In this document: positions 11,452 to 24,079 of the stretch, in pieces
Layout of the letters: every line of letters begins with the position of its first letter
Numbering within the stretch: position 1 is the first letter of the stretch
Source: Macrostomum hystrix
Lineage: Eukaryota; Platyhelminthes; Macrostomidae
Direction of reading: 5' to 3'
NCBI GenBank assembly: GCA_950097015.1
Contig: CATNEN010000003.1
Coordinates: 15,072,001 to 15,136,000, forward strand
DNA: 64,000 nucleotides
Notes under the pieces: generated by a model
What the model saw: the letters and a program-made list of their open reading frames with translations, nothing else
The model's database searches: none
Told to the model about the DNA's origin: nothing
Made by a program: the position numbers and the translations under genes

Positions 11452-11822
11452 AATTGACACTACACCGAAGGGCCAGTGCAGGTGTTGTGTCAGGCGCACT
11501 AGCAGGTGGGGACTGCACACCCATTGTACTCCCCGACTCTCTCGGACACCAGCCGCGTGTCAGCAATGGAATTTATTTTTCCAAACATTTCCAAGCAGCA
11601 TCCAAACCCCACAGAATTGCCGCACAGAACTGCTTTATTCCACGCCAGCCGGAATTATTATTACCCAAAGAAATGTCGGTACTCATTTGCAGCTGAGTAG
11701 ACTATGTGCACATCAGCTTGCCAAAGGCTGCACGAATAGTTCTAGACTAGGTCGGGAGTCGAACCCAGGACCATCTGATCCAGAGTCCGACACCTTACTG
11801 ACTGAGCTATCCGCCCTAATGG
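11452..11822 (-). mobile_element. tRNA-derived SINE, family C
   Basis: Read on the minus strand, the element starts near 11820 with a tRNA-like head: A box GATAGCTCAGTCAGTAAGG and B box GGGTTCGACTCC. It continues for about 300 bp into an unrelated body (…CTGATGTGCACATAG…). The head resembles an intact tRNA 5' half, but the linked body and the absence of a proper acceptor stem argue for a SINE rather than a tRNA gene. It lies upstream of PKG exon 1A. Confidence 0.7.
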
Positions 11823-13362
11823 AGTAGTAAAGTTCAATTATAGATAGCTCTTATACTTAAAATGCATTTCCCATTTTGCATTTAGCAGAAAAACGTGATT
11901 GAGCAAGCGAAAGGAAGAGCTAACTAACTGGTCCTAGTTAGTTTTAGTTTTAGTCAGTTGTGTGTGCTAAGCACCCGTGTCGTGTCGGCTTCGCATGACT
12001 AAGCGTTTTCTTAGAAAGCACAGCAGCAGTCTTTTGTTAAAGTGGCGGCATTCTTATAGTGCATTAAAGAAAGGGAATTCCACTATTAATAGTAATGTAC
12101 GTAAATCGGTTTTTAGTGCATCTTACCCTAGAAATAAGTGTGCTCGTTCTCAGCTGTTAGTTTGAGAATTTGCCGCTAGAAGAGTGGCACTGAATACCGG
12201 CGTGATTACGTGACATTTGTCTGCTCTGCCAAATTGCCCCCCACCTACTCTATCTGAATTAATTGTCTCGTTTAATTCTAGTCTCGCTGGCTCTTCTTTA
12301 CAACAATAAGTTAAAAAACTGAAGAGTTTTGTTTAACTTTTTTGACAAATTAAAGCCATATATAACCATTGTTCTAAAATATGATATGTGGATAGATATT
12401 TTCACGTCTTCTCATTGCTGGAAAGTTGTAACCTACAGTGTACACATGGGTTGATTTTTGCATTGTATAGGGCAGTTATGCAACATATAAAAAACTAATT
12501 ATTGTTAAGTTCACTATCCGTTCGAACGAATCTATGTCTTAGTAACATTTCTATTTTTAGAAAAAGCTGCGGGAACTCCCTTTAAAGCTGACCCTTAAAA
12601 TCGCGCACGTGACTGATTTCAGCCAATCAAAGTTTTCCACGCCTGAATGTGATTCTTAATTTTCCGGATTTATGTGAGTTTCAATTTTAGAGAATTAACT
12701 TTAAATTAGAATATGAACTGCAAACATAAACAATCTAAAAATCCTTAAATGTAACGAACAGTAGCTAACATTAACCATTTAAAGTGAGTGACAAAGAAGT
12801 TGAGATTTACCACGGCTTACTTTATTTTGCTTTCTCCAGAGCTAGCCAGAAATGACCAACTTCTGTCTTTCTTCTTCTCTTTGTCCTTCGACATTTAAAC
12901 TTCGTCAAATTCCAAAAGAATGACAAATTAGTTTCAATTCTATACTTGATTCTTTCAATCTTGTTTTACCTGAAAAGTTGCCTTATTTTGCTAGTTCTTT
13001 GCAACTCTTATAAGTTTCAGCTGGCCTGTAACCAGTATTAGCCTGAAGCTCTCTCTCTGTTCTTGTATTGCATTTCTTGTGTCTCCTTTCTCTCGCTTCT
13101 TGCCCTGGCTCTTACAATTGGTCTGATAAAGAAAAGCGTCGAGTTGGTAAGACGGCGGCAGCAAATGCAGAGCGAGCAATCTTTATAAAAAATATATAAA
13201 ACTTCGCGTGTCAAGCATTGCTGTAACTTAACAAGCCTCATGTCTCAAGTAAAACTAAACCTTTGACTGTGTGCTCAACCATTAGCTAAAGCAGTGATTG
13301 CATTTGTGCATATATGATAAGATAGTTCATTTATGCATGTATTTTTGTTTATCCAAAAGCCA
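11823..13362. other. 1.5 kb without recognisable gene
   Basis: Unique AT-rich sequence. Short open frames at 11977-12165 (plus) and 12991-13241 (minus) are under 70 codons, show no family motif and are probably chance. There is no array and no RNA gene that I can support. Confidence 0.3.
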
Positions 13363-13443
13363 TTCTAACTAAAATTAAAAAAATTTCTGCTGAATTTTTA
13401 GCTTTTGAAACATTTCTTGGTTGTTATAAATAAAACTGAAGCA
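13363..13443 (+). repeat. left copy of an 80-bp direct repeat flanking the 18-bp array
   Basis: The sequence from TTCTAACTAAAATT through TTTCTTGGTTGTTATAAATA to AAACTGAAGCA recurs almost unchanged at 16475-16555, on the other side of the satellite and in the same orientation. It is a direct repeat separated by about 3 kb. Confidence 0.9.
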
Positions 13444-13544
13444 CTGTATGATAAATATTTTGCCTAATAGTCATTTAATTGTTGTTCTTCTCAATTTTCT
13501 ACATAACAAGCTAATATAAAAATTCAACTGGGCAACATTGCCAA

Positions 13545-16379
13545 ATGGGCATCATCATCAATGGGGAGTCATCATCAAATGGGGATCATTGTCAACTGGG
13601 GTATCATTGTCAACTGGGGGATCACTGTTAACTGGCGGATCATCATCAACTTGGGGGATCATTGTCAACTGGGGGATCATTGTCAACTGGGGGATCATTG
13701 TCAACTGGGGGATCATTGTCAACTGGGGGATCATTGTCAACTGGGGGATCATTGTCAACTGGGGGATCATCATCAACTGGGGTATCATTGTCAACTGGGG
13801 GATCATCGTCAACTGGGGTATCATTGTCAACTGGGGTATCATTGTCAACTGGGGTATCATTGTAAACTGGGGGATCATTGTCAACCGGGGGATCATTGTC
13901 AACTAGGGGATCATTGTAAACTGGGGGATCATTGTCAACTGGGGGATCATTGTCAACTGGGGGATCATTGTCAACTGGGGTATCATTGTCAACTGGGGGA
14001 TCATTGTAAACTGGGGTATCATTGTCAACTGGGGGATCATTGTCAACTGGGTTATCATTGTCAACTGGGGGATCATTGTCAACTGGGGGATCATTGTCAA
14101 CTGGGGGATCATTGTCAACTGGGGGATCATTGTCAACCGGGGGATCATTGTCAACTGGGAGATCATTGTCAACTGGGGTATCATTGTCAACTGGGGTATC
14201 ATTGTAAACTGGGGTATCATTGTCAACTGGGGGATCATTGTAAACTGGGGGATCATTGTCAAATGGGGGATCATTGTCAACTGGGGGATCATTGTCAACT
14301 GGGGGATCATTGTCAACCGGGGGATCATTGTCAACTGGGGGATCATTGTCAACTGGGGGATCATTGTCAACTGGGGGATCATTGTCAACTGGGGTATCAT
14401 TGTCAACTGGGGTATCATTGTCAACTGGGGTATCATTGTAAACTGGGGGATCATTGTCAACTGGGGGATCATTGTCAACTAGGGGATCATTGTCAACTGG
14501 GGGACCATTTTCAACTGGGGGGATCATTGTCAACTGGGGGATCATTGTCAACTGGGGGATCATCATCAACTGGGGTATCATTGTCAACTGGGGGATCATT
14601 GTCAACTGGGGTATCATTGTCAACTGGGGTATCATTGTCAACTGGGGTATCACTGTAAACTGGGGGATCATTGTCAACCGGGGGATCATTGTCAACTAGG
14701 GGATCATTGTCAACTGGGGTATCATTGTCAACTGGGGTATCATTGTAAACTGGGGGATCATTGTCAACTGTGGGATCATTGTCAACTGGGGGATCATTGT
14801 CAACTGGGGTATCATTGTCAACTGGGGGATCATTGTAAACTGGGGTATCATTGTCAACTGGGGGATCATTGTCAACTGGGTTATGATTGTCAACTGGGGG
14901 ATCATTGTCAACTGGGGGATCATTGTCAACTGGGGGATCATTGTCAACTGGGGGATCATTGTCAACCGGGGGATCATTGTCAACTGGGGGATCATTGTCA
15001 ACTGGGGGATCATTGTCAACCGGGGGATCATTGTCAACTGGGGGATCATTGTCAACTGGGGGATCATTGTCAACTGGGGGATCATTGTCAACTGGGGGAT
15101 CATTGTCAACTGGGGGATCATTGTCAACTGGGGGATCATTGTCAACTGGGGTATCATTGTCAACTGGGGATCATTGTCAACTGGGGTATCATTGTAAACT
15201 GGGGGGATCATTGTCAACTGGGGGATCATCATCAACTGGGGGATCATTGTCAACTGGGGGATCATTGTCAACTAGGGTATCATTGTCAACTGGGGGATCA
15301 TTGTAAACTGGGGGGATCATTGTCAACTGGGGTATCATTGTCAACTGGGGGATAATTGTCAACTGGGGTATCATTGTCAACTGGGGGATCATTGTCAACT
15401 AGGGGATCATTGTCAACTGGGGGACCATTTTCAACTGGGGGGATCATTGTCAACTGGGGGATCATTGTCAACTGGGGGATCATCATCAACTGGGGATCAT
15501 TGTCAACTGGGGGATCATCATCAACTGGGGATCATTGTTGACTGGGGGATCATTGTCAACTGGGGGATCATTGTCAACTGGGGGATCATTGTCAACTGGG
15601 GTATCATTGTCAACTGGGGTATCATTGTCAACTGGGGTATCATTGTAAACTGGGGGATCATTGTCAACTGGGGGATAATTGTCAACTAGGGGATCATTGT
15701 CAACTGGGGGACCATTTTCAACTGGGGGGATCATTGTCAACTGGGGGATCATTGTCAACTGGGGGATCATCATCAACTGGGGATCATTGTCAACTGGGGG
15801 ATCATCATCAACTGGGGATCATTGTCGACTGGGGGATCATTGTCAACTGGGGGATCATTGTCAACTGGGGGATCATTGTCAACTGGGGGATCATCATCAA
15901 CTGGGGATCATTGTCGACTGGGGGATCATCATCAACTGGGGATCATTGTCGACTGGGGGATCATTGTCAACTGGGGGATCATTGTCAACTGGGGGATCAT
16001 CATCAACTGGGGTATCATTGTCAACTGGGGTATCATTGTCAACTGGGGTATCATTGTAAACTGGGGGACCATTTTCAACTGGGGGGATCATTGTCAACTG
16101 GGGGATCATTGTCAACTGGGGGATCATCATCAACTGGGGGATCATTGTCAACTGGGGGATCATTGTCAACTGGGGTATCATTGTCAACTGGGGTATCATT
16201 GTCAACTGGGGTATCATTGTAAACTGGGGGATCATTGTCAACTAGGGGATCATTGTCAACTGGGGGACCATTTTCAACTGGGGGGATCATTGTCAACTGG
16301 GGGATCATTGTCAACTGGGGGATCATCATCAACTGGGGATCATTGTCAACTGGGGGATCATCATCAACTGGGGATCATT
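13545..16379. repeat. 2.8-kb array of an 18-bp unit
   Basis: About 155 copies of GGGGGATCATTGTCAACT are present, with recurring variants (GGTATCATT, CATCATCAACT, TGTAAACT, GGGACCATTTTCAACTGG). Blocks of many units containing the same order of variants recur several times in the right half (for example around 14500, 15420, 15710, 16070 and 16260). The recent amplification unit was therefore hundreds of base pairs long. The 18-bp period keeps frames open on both strands, producing spurious long ORFs. It is the largest array in the window. Confidence 0.98.
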
Positions 16380-16474
16380 GTAGCTTAAAAAAGCTAAAAA
16401 TACAGCTGCTAAAAAGTATATACAAGACGAATTAAAAATATTTCTGCTCCCCGAAGGGGGGCAAAACATGCTAG

Positions 16475-16555
16475 TTCTAACTAAAATTTAAAAAAATTCT
16501 GCTGAATTTTTAGCTTTTGAAACATTTCTTGGTTGTTATAAATAAAACTGAAGCA
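16475..16555 (+). repeat. right copy of the 80-bp direct repeat
   Basis: This is the same-orientation partner of 13363-13443, with only a few differences (one extra T near the start). The pair brackets the 18-bp satellite. Confidence 0.9.
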
Positions 16556-17430
16556 GAAACGGATAGACCTAACAAAAGTGCCAAAAATCAGGCACTCTTA
16601 TCTTTATTTAAACTTTTATAGCTGGCGATATAGTTGTCCGATCCGATACGAAACTAAAATCACGAGGCGTGACTTAAAATACAAAGGCTTTATACGCTTA
16701 TCTCTGAGTTGTGCAATTCTACTCTACTCAAAGTATGTACTCAATGCATATTCACTTATTGCTTATCGATATAATTATTTTTATTATACCTAAATTTAAG
16801 ATATATCTAACTTATTCTGCACAAATTTAGTGAGTGTCTCTGATTGGAGGCGGAAAAAAGAACTGTGTACAACTGTTCAGTCCGTGGACTGGTAGAATTA
16901 GCTATTTATGCCACAAGATAATACTGGTCACCAATTTCACAGCTCCTGGGCCTCATAGTAAAAAATCTAAAGAGTTAATCACTTATCTATAAGACGTATT
17001 AGCTATATTTTTTCGAAGGATGGTATAGAAAAAACATAACGAATACATTTTTCTCGCGATAAAATTTCACATCAAACTACTAAGAGTAGTTTAAGAGTAA
17101 GCCCTAGTAAATAAGGTTTTAAGCATGAAAATTCTACTATGTATCAAGATTGGCTAACAGCTAACTGCAAAAATGACACGAGAAAATTTTGCGCATTCGC
17201 AGGGAACTGTCTCGCTATTTAACCGATGTACTTTAGCACTGCATCTAGTAGATAGATCCTGGGAGAAAATCAACTAGCAACTAGCTGCTGGCTACTGATA
17301 AGCTTTTACTGCTGAGAAATTGATTTTGGTGACTGACCCTCAGCAATGCACTTTTGACTATGAAAATATGGTCATTATTCCTGTTTCCTGTTTCGTAGCT
17401 ATACAATGAAAATGAGTACAAATCAATTAG
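16556..17430. other. intergenic sequence with a SINE fragment
   Basis: AT-rich sequence. At about 16865-16905 the string ACAACTGTTCAGTCCGTGGACTGG matches the body of SINE family A in minus orientation (compare 48822-48850). Nothing else is recognised. Confidence 0.45.
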
Positions 17431-18105
17431 ATCCCGATCCCAGATCCCGATCCCAGATCCCGATCCCAGATCCCGATCCCAGATCCCGATCCCAGATCCC
17501 GATCCCAGATCCCGATCCCAGATCCCGATCCCAGATCCCGATCCCAGATCCCGATCCCAGATCCCGATCCCAGATCCCGATCCCAGATCCCGATCCCAGA
17601 TCCCAGATCCCGATCCCAGATCCCGATCCCAGATCCCGATCCCAGATCCCGATCCCAGATCCCGATCCCAGATCCCGATCCCAGATCCCGATCCCAGATC
17701 CCGATCCCAGATCCCGATCCCAGATCCCGATCCCAGATCCCGATCCCAGATCCCGATCCCAGATCCCGATCCCAGATCCCGATCCCAGATCCCAGATCCC
17801 GATCCCAGATCCCGATCCCAGATCCCGATCCCAGATCCCGATCCCAGATCCCGATCCCAGATCCCGATCCCAGATCCCGATCCCAGATCCCGATCCCAGA
17901 TCCCGATCCCAGATCCCGATCCCAGATCCCGATCCCAGATCCCGATCCCAGATCCCGATCCCAGATCCCGATCCCAGATCCCGATCCCAGATCCCGATCC
18001 CAGATCCCGATCCCAGATCCCGATCCCAGATCCCGATCCCAGATCCCAGATCCCGATCCCAGATCCCGATCCCAGATCCCGATCCCAGATCCCGATCCCA
18101 GATCT
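17431..18105. repeat. 13-bp array (GATCCCGATCCCA)
   Basis: About 50 nearly perfect copies of CAGATCCCGATCC are present. The copies are more uniform than in most arrays here, with three short deletions of one CCCGAT half, which suggests recent expansion. Frames read PDPDPRSRSQI on one strand and GSGSGIGIWDRDL on the other; neither is a real protein. Confidence 0.98.
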
Positions 18106-18469
18106 AAAGCAGCAAGACTGTAGCTATAGTATCGATAGCTGTTAAACCGCACAAAGTTATGATTCCACGCCATCTGTTACTAACCGCAGCCTGTTGGCCT
18201 GAAATGGGATAGAAAAAAGCTAGCTAGCAGCAGCCTGATCGGCTTGAAGCACGATTTTGATCCCTGGATGTCAAACTGCGTCACGCACCCCGGCTTTATA
18301 GGGGAGCTGGGGAGACTGCAGGGATTATAGGAAACTATAACCGCCAGAATAATAGGATATTTTTAGCTAGCTATGCTATAGCTAGCCTTGATTTCATGTG
18401 ACATCTTCTATATCCCGATGGGATTTTAATGCTTTTTATCATTCGAATGAAATCCCCAGTCTCACCAAT

Positions 18470-18675
18470 ACCCTGTCTCATCTCTCCCGTGTCTCATCAC
18501 ACCCATGTCTCATCTCTCCTGTGTCTCATCTCTCCTATGTCTCATCTCTCCTGTGTCTCATCTCTCCTGTGTCTCATCTCTCCCCTGTCGCATCTCTCCC
18601 CTGTCTCATCTCTCCGTGTCTCATCTCTCCGTGTCTCATCTCTCCGTGTCTCATCTCTCCGTGTCTCATCTCTCA
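18470..18675. repeat. 16-bp pyrimidine-rich array
   Basis: Imperfect units of GTGTCTCATCTCTCC(T) are repeated about 12 times. Confidence 0.9.
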
Positions 18676-18775
18676 TCCCCATTTATAGATTCACGAATTC
18701 TAAAAATCCCCCAATCAAAAATCCTCATTCTACGAATCCACTAAGTATCATCGTTCTAAGAATAATCGTTCTACA

Positions 18776-18905
18776 AATCCCGATTCTGGGAATCCCGATT
18801 CTGGGAATCCCGATTCTGGGAATCCCGATTCTGGGAATCCCGATTCTGGGAATCCCGATTCTGGGAATCCCGATTCTGGGAATCCCTCTATTCTGGGAAT
18901 CCTGA
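18776..18905. repeat. 15-bp array of short palindromes
   Basis: Eight copies of CGATTCTGGGAATCC are present. Each unit contains the inverted pair GATTC/GAATC, so every copy can form a small hairpin. The motif is shared with the array at 19413-20700. Confidence 0.92.
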
Positions 18906-19412
18906 TTCAAACTGTTTTCAAACTATCCCGAAAATATAAGCCCTGATAAAAGTGTCGCTAGTCCCTGTTTACATTTGGTTAGAGAAGTTTTGTAGAGAAG
19001 ACCTATATACCCAGCTTTAGCTTGATTTGCATACAGAATTGATTTGGGACAGTGTTAATTTGATTAATTACTATTTGAGTGTTTCACAATTCATCAAATC
19101 TCAGCTTTATTAGGCTAGCTTTGGGTCACGTACATATTCATATGAGGCGAATGCTACTAGCCATTGTAGATGAGGGTTGAACAGCTATGAGGGTGGGTCA
19201 TTTCAGCACTTCTCTACCTCTCTTTCTCCTCTCAATCATGACGCCCACTTTCGCACCTTTAGCAGTCAGCTTTAGTCGAGATTCGATCCTTAATTATTCT
19301 TTGCCAGACGGCTGAATATGATTGATGACTATGCACCGTGCCAGCTAGCTAATGTCATTCTTCTTCAACTTTGCTCTTACCTGCTTGAAAAAAGCGAGGA
19401 CTGAGGACCAAT
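18906..19412. other. unassigned intergenic sequence
   Basis: Unique sequence with no coding region or array recognised. Confidence 0.3.
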
Positions 19413-20702
19413 GGTCGATTCTAGGAATCTCAAAGAATATCCGGTTCTAGGAATCTTCAAAAATATTCGATTCTAGGAATCTCAAAGAATATCCGGTTCT
19501 AGGAATCTTCAAAAATATTCGATTCTAGGAATCTCAAAGAATATCCGGTTCTAGGAATCTTCAAAAATATTCGATTCTAGGAATCTCAAAGAATATCCGG
19601 TTCTAGGAATCTTCAAAAATATCCGATTCTAGGAATCTCAAAGAATATCCGGTTCTAGGAATCTTCAAAAATATTCGATTCTAGGAATCTCAAAGAATAT
19701 CCGGTTCTAGGAATCTTCAAAAATATTCGATTCTAGGAATCTCAAAGAATATCCGGTTCTAGGAATCTTCAAAAATATTCGATTCTAGGAATCTCAAAGA
19801 ATATCCGGTTCTAGGAATCTTCAAAAATATTCGATTCTAGGAATCTCAAAGAATATCCGGTTCTAGGAATCTTCAAAAATATTCGATTCTAGGAATCTCA
19901 AAGAATATCCGGTTCTAGGAATCTCTAAGAATATCCGGTTCTAGGAATCTTCAAAAATATCCGATTCTAGGAATCTCAAAGAATATCCGGTTCTAGGAAT
20001 CTCTAAGAATATCCGGTTCTAGGAATCTTCAAAAATATCCGATTCTAGGAATCTCAAAGAATATCCGGTTCTAGGAATCTCTAAGAATATCCGGTTCTAG
20101 GAATCTCTAAGAATATCCGATTCTAGGAATCTCTAAGAATATCCGATTCTAGGAATCTCTAAGAATATCCGATTCTAGGAATCTCTAAGAATATCCGGTT
20201 CTAGGAATCTCAAAGAATATCCGGTTCTAGGAATCTCTAAGAATATCCGGTTCTAGGAATCTCTAAGAATATCCGATTCTAGGAATCTCTAAGAATATCC
20301 GATTCTAGGAATCTCTAAGAATATCCGGTTCTAGGAATCTCTAAGAATATCCGATTCTTGGAATCTCTAAGAATATCCGATTCTAGGAATCTTTAAGAAT
20401 ATCCGGTTCTAGGAATCCTATGATTCTAGGAATCCCATAATTCTAGGAATCCCACGATTCTAGGAATCCCACGATTCTAGGAATCCCATGATTCTAGGAA
20501 TCCCATAATTCTAGGAATCCCATGATTCTAGGAATCCCATGATTCTAGGAATCCCATAATTCTAGGAATCCCACGATTCTAGGAATCCCATGATTCTAGG
20601 AATCCCATGATTCTAGGAATCCCACGATTCTAGGAATCCCACGATTCTAGGAATCCCATGATTCTAGGAATCCCATGACTCTAGGAAGCACCGATTCTAT
20701 GA
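19413..20702. repeat. 26-bp and 17-bp palindromic arrays
   Basis: From 19413 to about 20415, 26-bp units alternate GATTCTAGGAATCTCAAAGA and GGTTCTAGGAATCTTCAAAA types, forming a 52-bp dimer in the left half. From 20415 a 17-bp unit ATTCTAGGAATCCCATG takes over. The common core GATTCTAGGAATC is an inverted repeat, as in 18776-18905. Confidence 0.96.
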
Positions 20703-21604
20703 GTCTTTAGTTCTAGAAAAAGTCATCTGAAATGCAGAATTATATGAAACTCACCTAAAAAGTTAATATATTCGCTACGCCGTGTGCTTTTTAATATTTT
20801 TAGTTGCCGCTGAAGACAAGACTTCTTCTTTCAGGTAATTTATTCTGTAGTGGAAGCGTTGGTGGATGAGGTAATTAATGCTCAGTATTTTTGTGCGCTA
20901 GTAGCAATTCAAACAGCTAAAAAAATATTTCACACAGTATAAAAATGACAACGCCACTCGAGAATTTTGATACTTTTCATATTAAAATTCCAACTAAAAA
21001 CTAATTCTTTTCAAGATCTTCAAACTCAAAAAGTCGAGTCGGGGTACCTGTTGCTCATTGCTTGTTGACTTTTTTCGATGCTTTAAAAATGTGCATTCAG
21101 CTTAGCTAGCTAATTTGAATGCTTTTTATTGTCCATGTACAGGCTGACTGGTTGGCAAACAATTTAGCTAGCCTATTAGAATCTTTGCATTCAAAATTGC
21201 TGAAATTTATTTTATAAAATGTACACTCCTACGAGAGAAAGATGAATTAGAAGAGACGACAGAAGAGCGACTGGAATCTAGCAAAGAAACTGTGTTGCAT
21301 TTGTGTGTTGTGCAATGAAACTCGCAGTATTGAAGTATGGAACTAGCTGGCTGCACGGCTATCCTCATGATATTTACATTGGCAATAATTCTGGTGCCTT
21401 TACTGGTTGAAACAAACAGATAATTTCTAGCTGCGTCTGACTTTTTTTGACGAAAATAAACAGTCAACCTTATCCCTCAAGCGTTATCTTACAATATAAT
21501 AGCATCATAGCCGCCAGTACTTTAGGTTTATTCAACCGTAAAACACTGCAGCTTGTTTGATCCATAAAGTGAACAGAAATCTCTAACTAAAGCTATGGCA
21601 ATGT
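20703..21604. other. unassigned intergenic sequence
   Basis: Unique AT-rich sequence. A minus-strand open frame at 21207-21467 (86 codons) has no recognised motif and is not called. Confidence 0.3.
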
Positions 21605-21607
21605 TTA

Positions 21608-23255
21608 CATTTTCTTTCTCTCTCCCATTCTGTCTCCCATTCACTCTACGATTCTGTCTCCCATTCACTCTACCATTCTGTCTCCCATTCACTCTACCAT
21701 TCTGTCTTCCTCATCTCACCCATTCTGTCTCCCATTCACTCTACCATTCTGTCTTCCTCATCTCACCCATTCTGTCTCCCATTCACTCTACCATTCTGTC
21801 TTCCTCATCTCACCCATTCTGTCTCCCATTCACTCTACCATTGTCTTCCTCATCTCACCCATTCTCTCTCCCATTCACTCTACAATTCTTTCTCCCATTC
21901 ACTCTACCATTCTGTCTTCCTCATCTCACCCATTCTGTCTCCCATTCACTCTACCATTCTGTCTTCCTCATCTCACCCATTCTGTCTCCCATTCACTCTA
22001 CCATTCTGTCTTCCTCATCTCACCCATTCTGTCTCCCATTCACTCTACCATTCTGTCTTCCTCATCTCACCCATTCTGTCTTCCTCATCTCACCCATTCT
22101 GTCTCCCATTCACTCTACCATTCTCTCTCATTCTCTCTCATTCTCTCTCATTCTCTCTCATTCTCTCTCATTCTCTCTCATTCTCTCTTATTCTCTCTCA
22201 TTCTCTCTCATTCTCTCTCATTCTCTCTTATTCTCTCTCATTCTCTCTCATTCTCTCTCATTCTCTCTTATTCTCTCTCATTCTCTCTCATTCTCTCTCA
22301 TTCTCTCTCATTCTCTCTCATTCTCTCTTATTCTCTCTCATTCTCTCTTATTCTCTCTCATTCTCTCTCATTCTCTCTCATTCTCTCTCATTCTCTCTCA
22401 TTCTCTCTTATTCTCTCTCATTCTCTCTCATTCTCTCTCATTCTCTCTTATTCTCTCTCATTCTCTCTCATTCTCTCTCATTCTCTCTTATTCTCTCTCA
22501 TTCTCTCTCATTCTCTCTCATTCTCTCTTATTCTCTCTTATTCTCTCTCATTCTCTCTCATTCTCTCTCATTCTCTCTCATTCTCTCTCATTCTCTCTTA
22601 TTCTCTCTCATTCTCTCTTATTCTCTCTCATTCTCTCTCATTCTCTCTCATTCTCTCTTATTCTCTCTCATTCTCTCTCATTCTCTCTCATTCTCTCTCA
22701 TTCTCTCTCATTCTCTCTCATTCTCTCTCATTCTCTCTTATTGTCTCTCATTCTCTCTCATTCTCTCTTATTGTCTCTCATTCTCTCTCATTCTCTCTCA
22801 TTCTCTCTCATTCTCTCTTATTGTCTCTCATTCTCTCTCATTCTCTCTCATTCTCTCTCATTCTCTCTCATTCTCTCTCATTCTCTCTCATTCTCTCTCA
22901 TTCTCTCTCATTCTCTCTCATTCTCTCTCATTCTCTCTTATTCTCTCTCATTCTCTCTCATTCTCTCTCATTCTCTCTTATTCTCTCTCATTCTCTCTCA
23001 TTCTCTCTCATTCTCTCTCATTCTCTCTTATTCTCTCTCATTCTCTCTCATTCTCTCTCATTCTCTCTTATTCTCTCTCATTCTCTCTCATTCTCTCTCA
23101 TTCTCTCTCATTCTCTCTCATTCTCTCTCATTCTCTCTCATTCTCTCTCATTCTCTCTTATTGTCTCTCATTCTCTCTCATTCTCTCTCATTCTCTCTCA
23201 TTCTCTCTCATTCTCTCTCATTCTCTCTCATTCTCTCTTATTCTCTCTCTCCCAT
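21608..23255. repeat. pyrimidine-tract arrays: about 50-bp composite, then 10-bp
   Basis: The first 520 bp repeat segments CATTCTGTCTCCCATTCACT and TACCATTCTGTCTTCCTCAT. The remaining 1.1 kb is a 10-bp unit TTCTCTCTCA with TTCTCTCTTA variants in recurring order. The plus strand is almost pure pyrimidine, a composition that favours triplex (H-DNA) formation. A 558-codon Ser/Leu/Phe/His frame runs through it only because of the repeat. Confidence 0.97.
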
Positions 23256-24079
23256 TCTTTCCTATTTTTAGCACTTACCCCTTCAATATGTGGTACAGGT
23301 CTTCATATCGTTTCACCATTACAGTTGAAAATCAATCAATTTCGTCATCTTCATTTCTTCTACTAGATAGATAGAAAAACGGAAAAAAATCTTTTCGAAG
23401 TATTAACAAGGTAGGATAGTTCGCTTGTACAACAAAGTATTGCTCAACTATTGCGAAGAAATGTTATTCTACGTTAGGGTGCAATATATAAGGCCTCTTT
23501 CTGTGTCGCTTATCGAAAGCACGTCCACGTTTTGCCCGCCGTCTCTGCGAACTTCCTTTTTGTGTGTCAGTGTGTGTGTGCGTTTTCTCTCTCTTTCCCC
23601 TCCTATAGTTGGCGGTCTTTTGTTGCAATCTCGCTTGTGGGGTACAACGACAGGGGAGAGGGAGAGAGAAAGAGGAGATAAGGACAAAAATGGGAGAACG
23701 GTTATTCGTTGGTTGGCAGGCGGGGGTTGTCGTATAGTATCTAAAGAAATGAAATCCAATGAGAGACTGGCTTCGTATCGTCATCCCCCCACCGTATGAC
23801 CCCCATCCGTAAAATATCCCTAATCCTTCACTACATCCTACAATCTCTTTATTAATAGTTTGGTCAAATGGCAGTACTGTGACGCGTTGTAACTGCGTCG
23901 ATGCACTATTATGCTGCGTGTGGAAAAAGTTTTCTGGTTTAAATCTTAAAAACGCTTTTTTCCTCCAGTCTTCTTATCTTTTTACCAATTTTCTTCGTTT
24001 CTAGTGTACAAAGACTTACAGAATGAAAGAACTCTTTAAGCCGGAGGGAATTCTAGACATTTACGAAGGAAAAAATGAG
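23256..24079. other. unassigned sequence with a possible TATA motif
   Basis: A TATATAAGG string at about 23485-23493 precedes a CT/GT-rich segment. It could be a core promoter, possibly of a retroelement, but no transcript unit follows that I can identify. Open frames here on both strands have no family motif. Confidence 0.25.

Noticed and set aside
11755-11822. tRNA gene on the minus strand
   Set aside because: A and B boxes are good, but the sequence continues into a SINE body and no complete acceptor stem or T-arm pairing is convincing.
13558-16388. Many long open frames on both strands (GDHCQL, TMIPQL, DNDPPV repeats)
   Set aside because: The 18-bp unit is a multiple of three and lacks stops in most frames; no splice, start or domain evidence.
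21595-23271. 558-codon open frame rich in Ser, Leu, Phe and His
   Set aside because: It is produced by a 10-bp repeat whose three phases all lack stops; composition and periodicity follow the DNA repeat.
23425-23799. Open frames on both strands near a TATATAAGG motif
   Set aside because: No domain, splice or codon-use support; low-complexity CT/GT composition.
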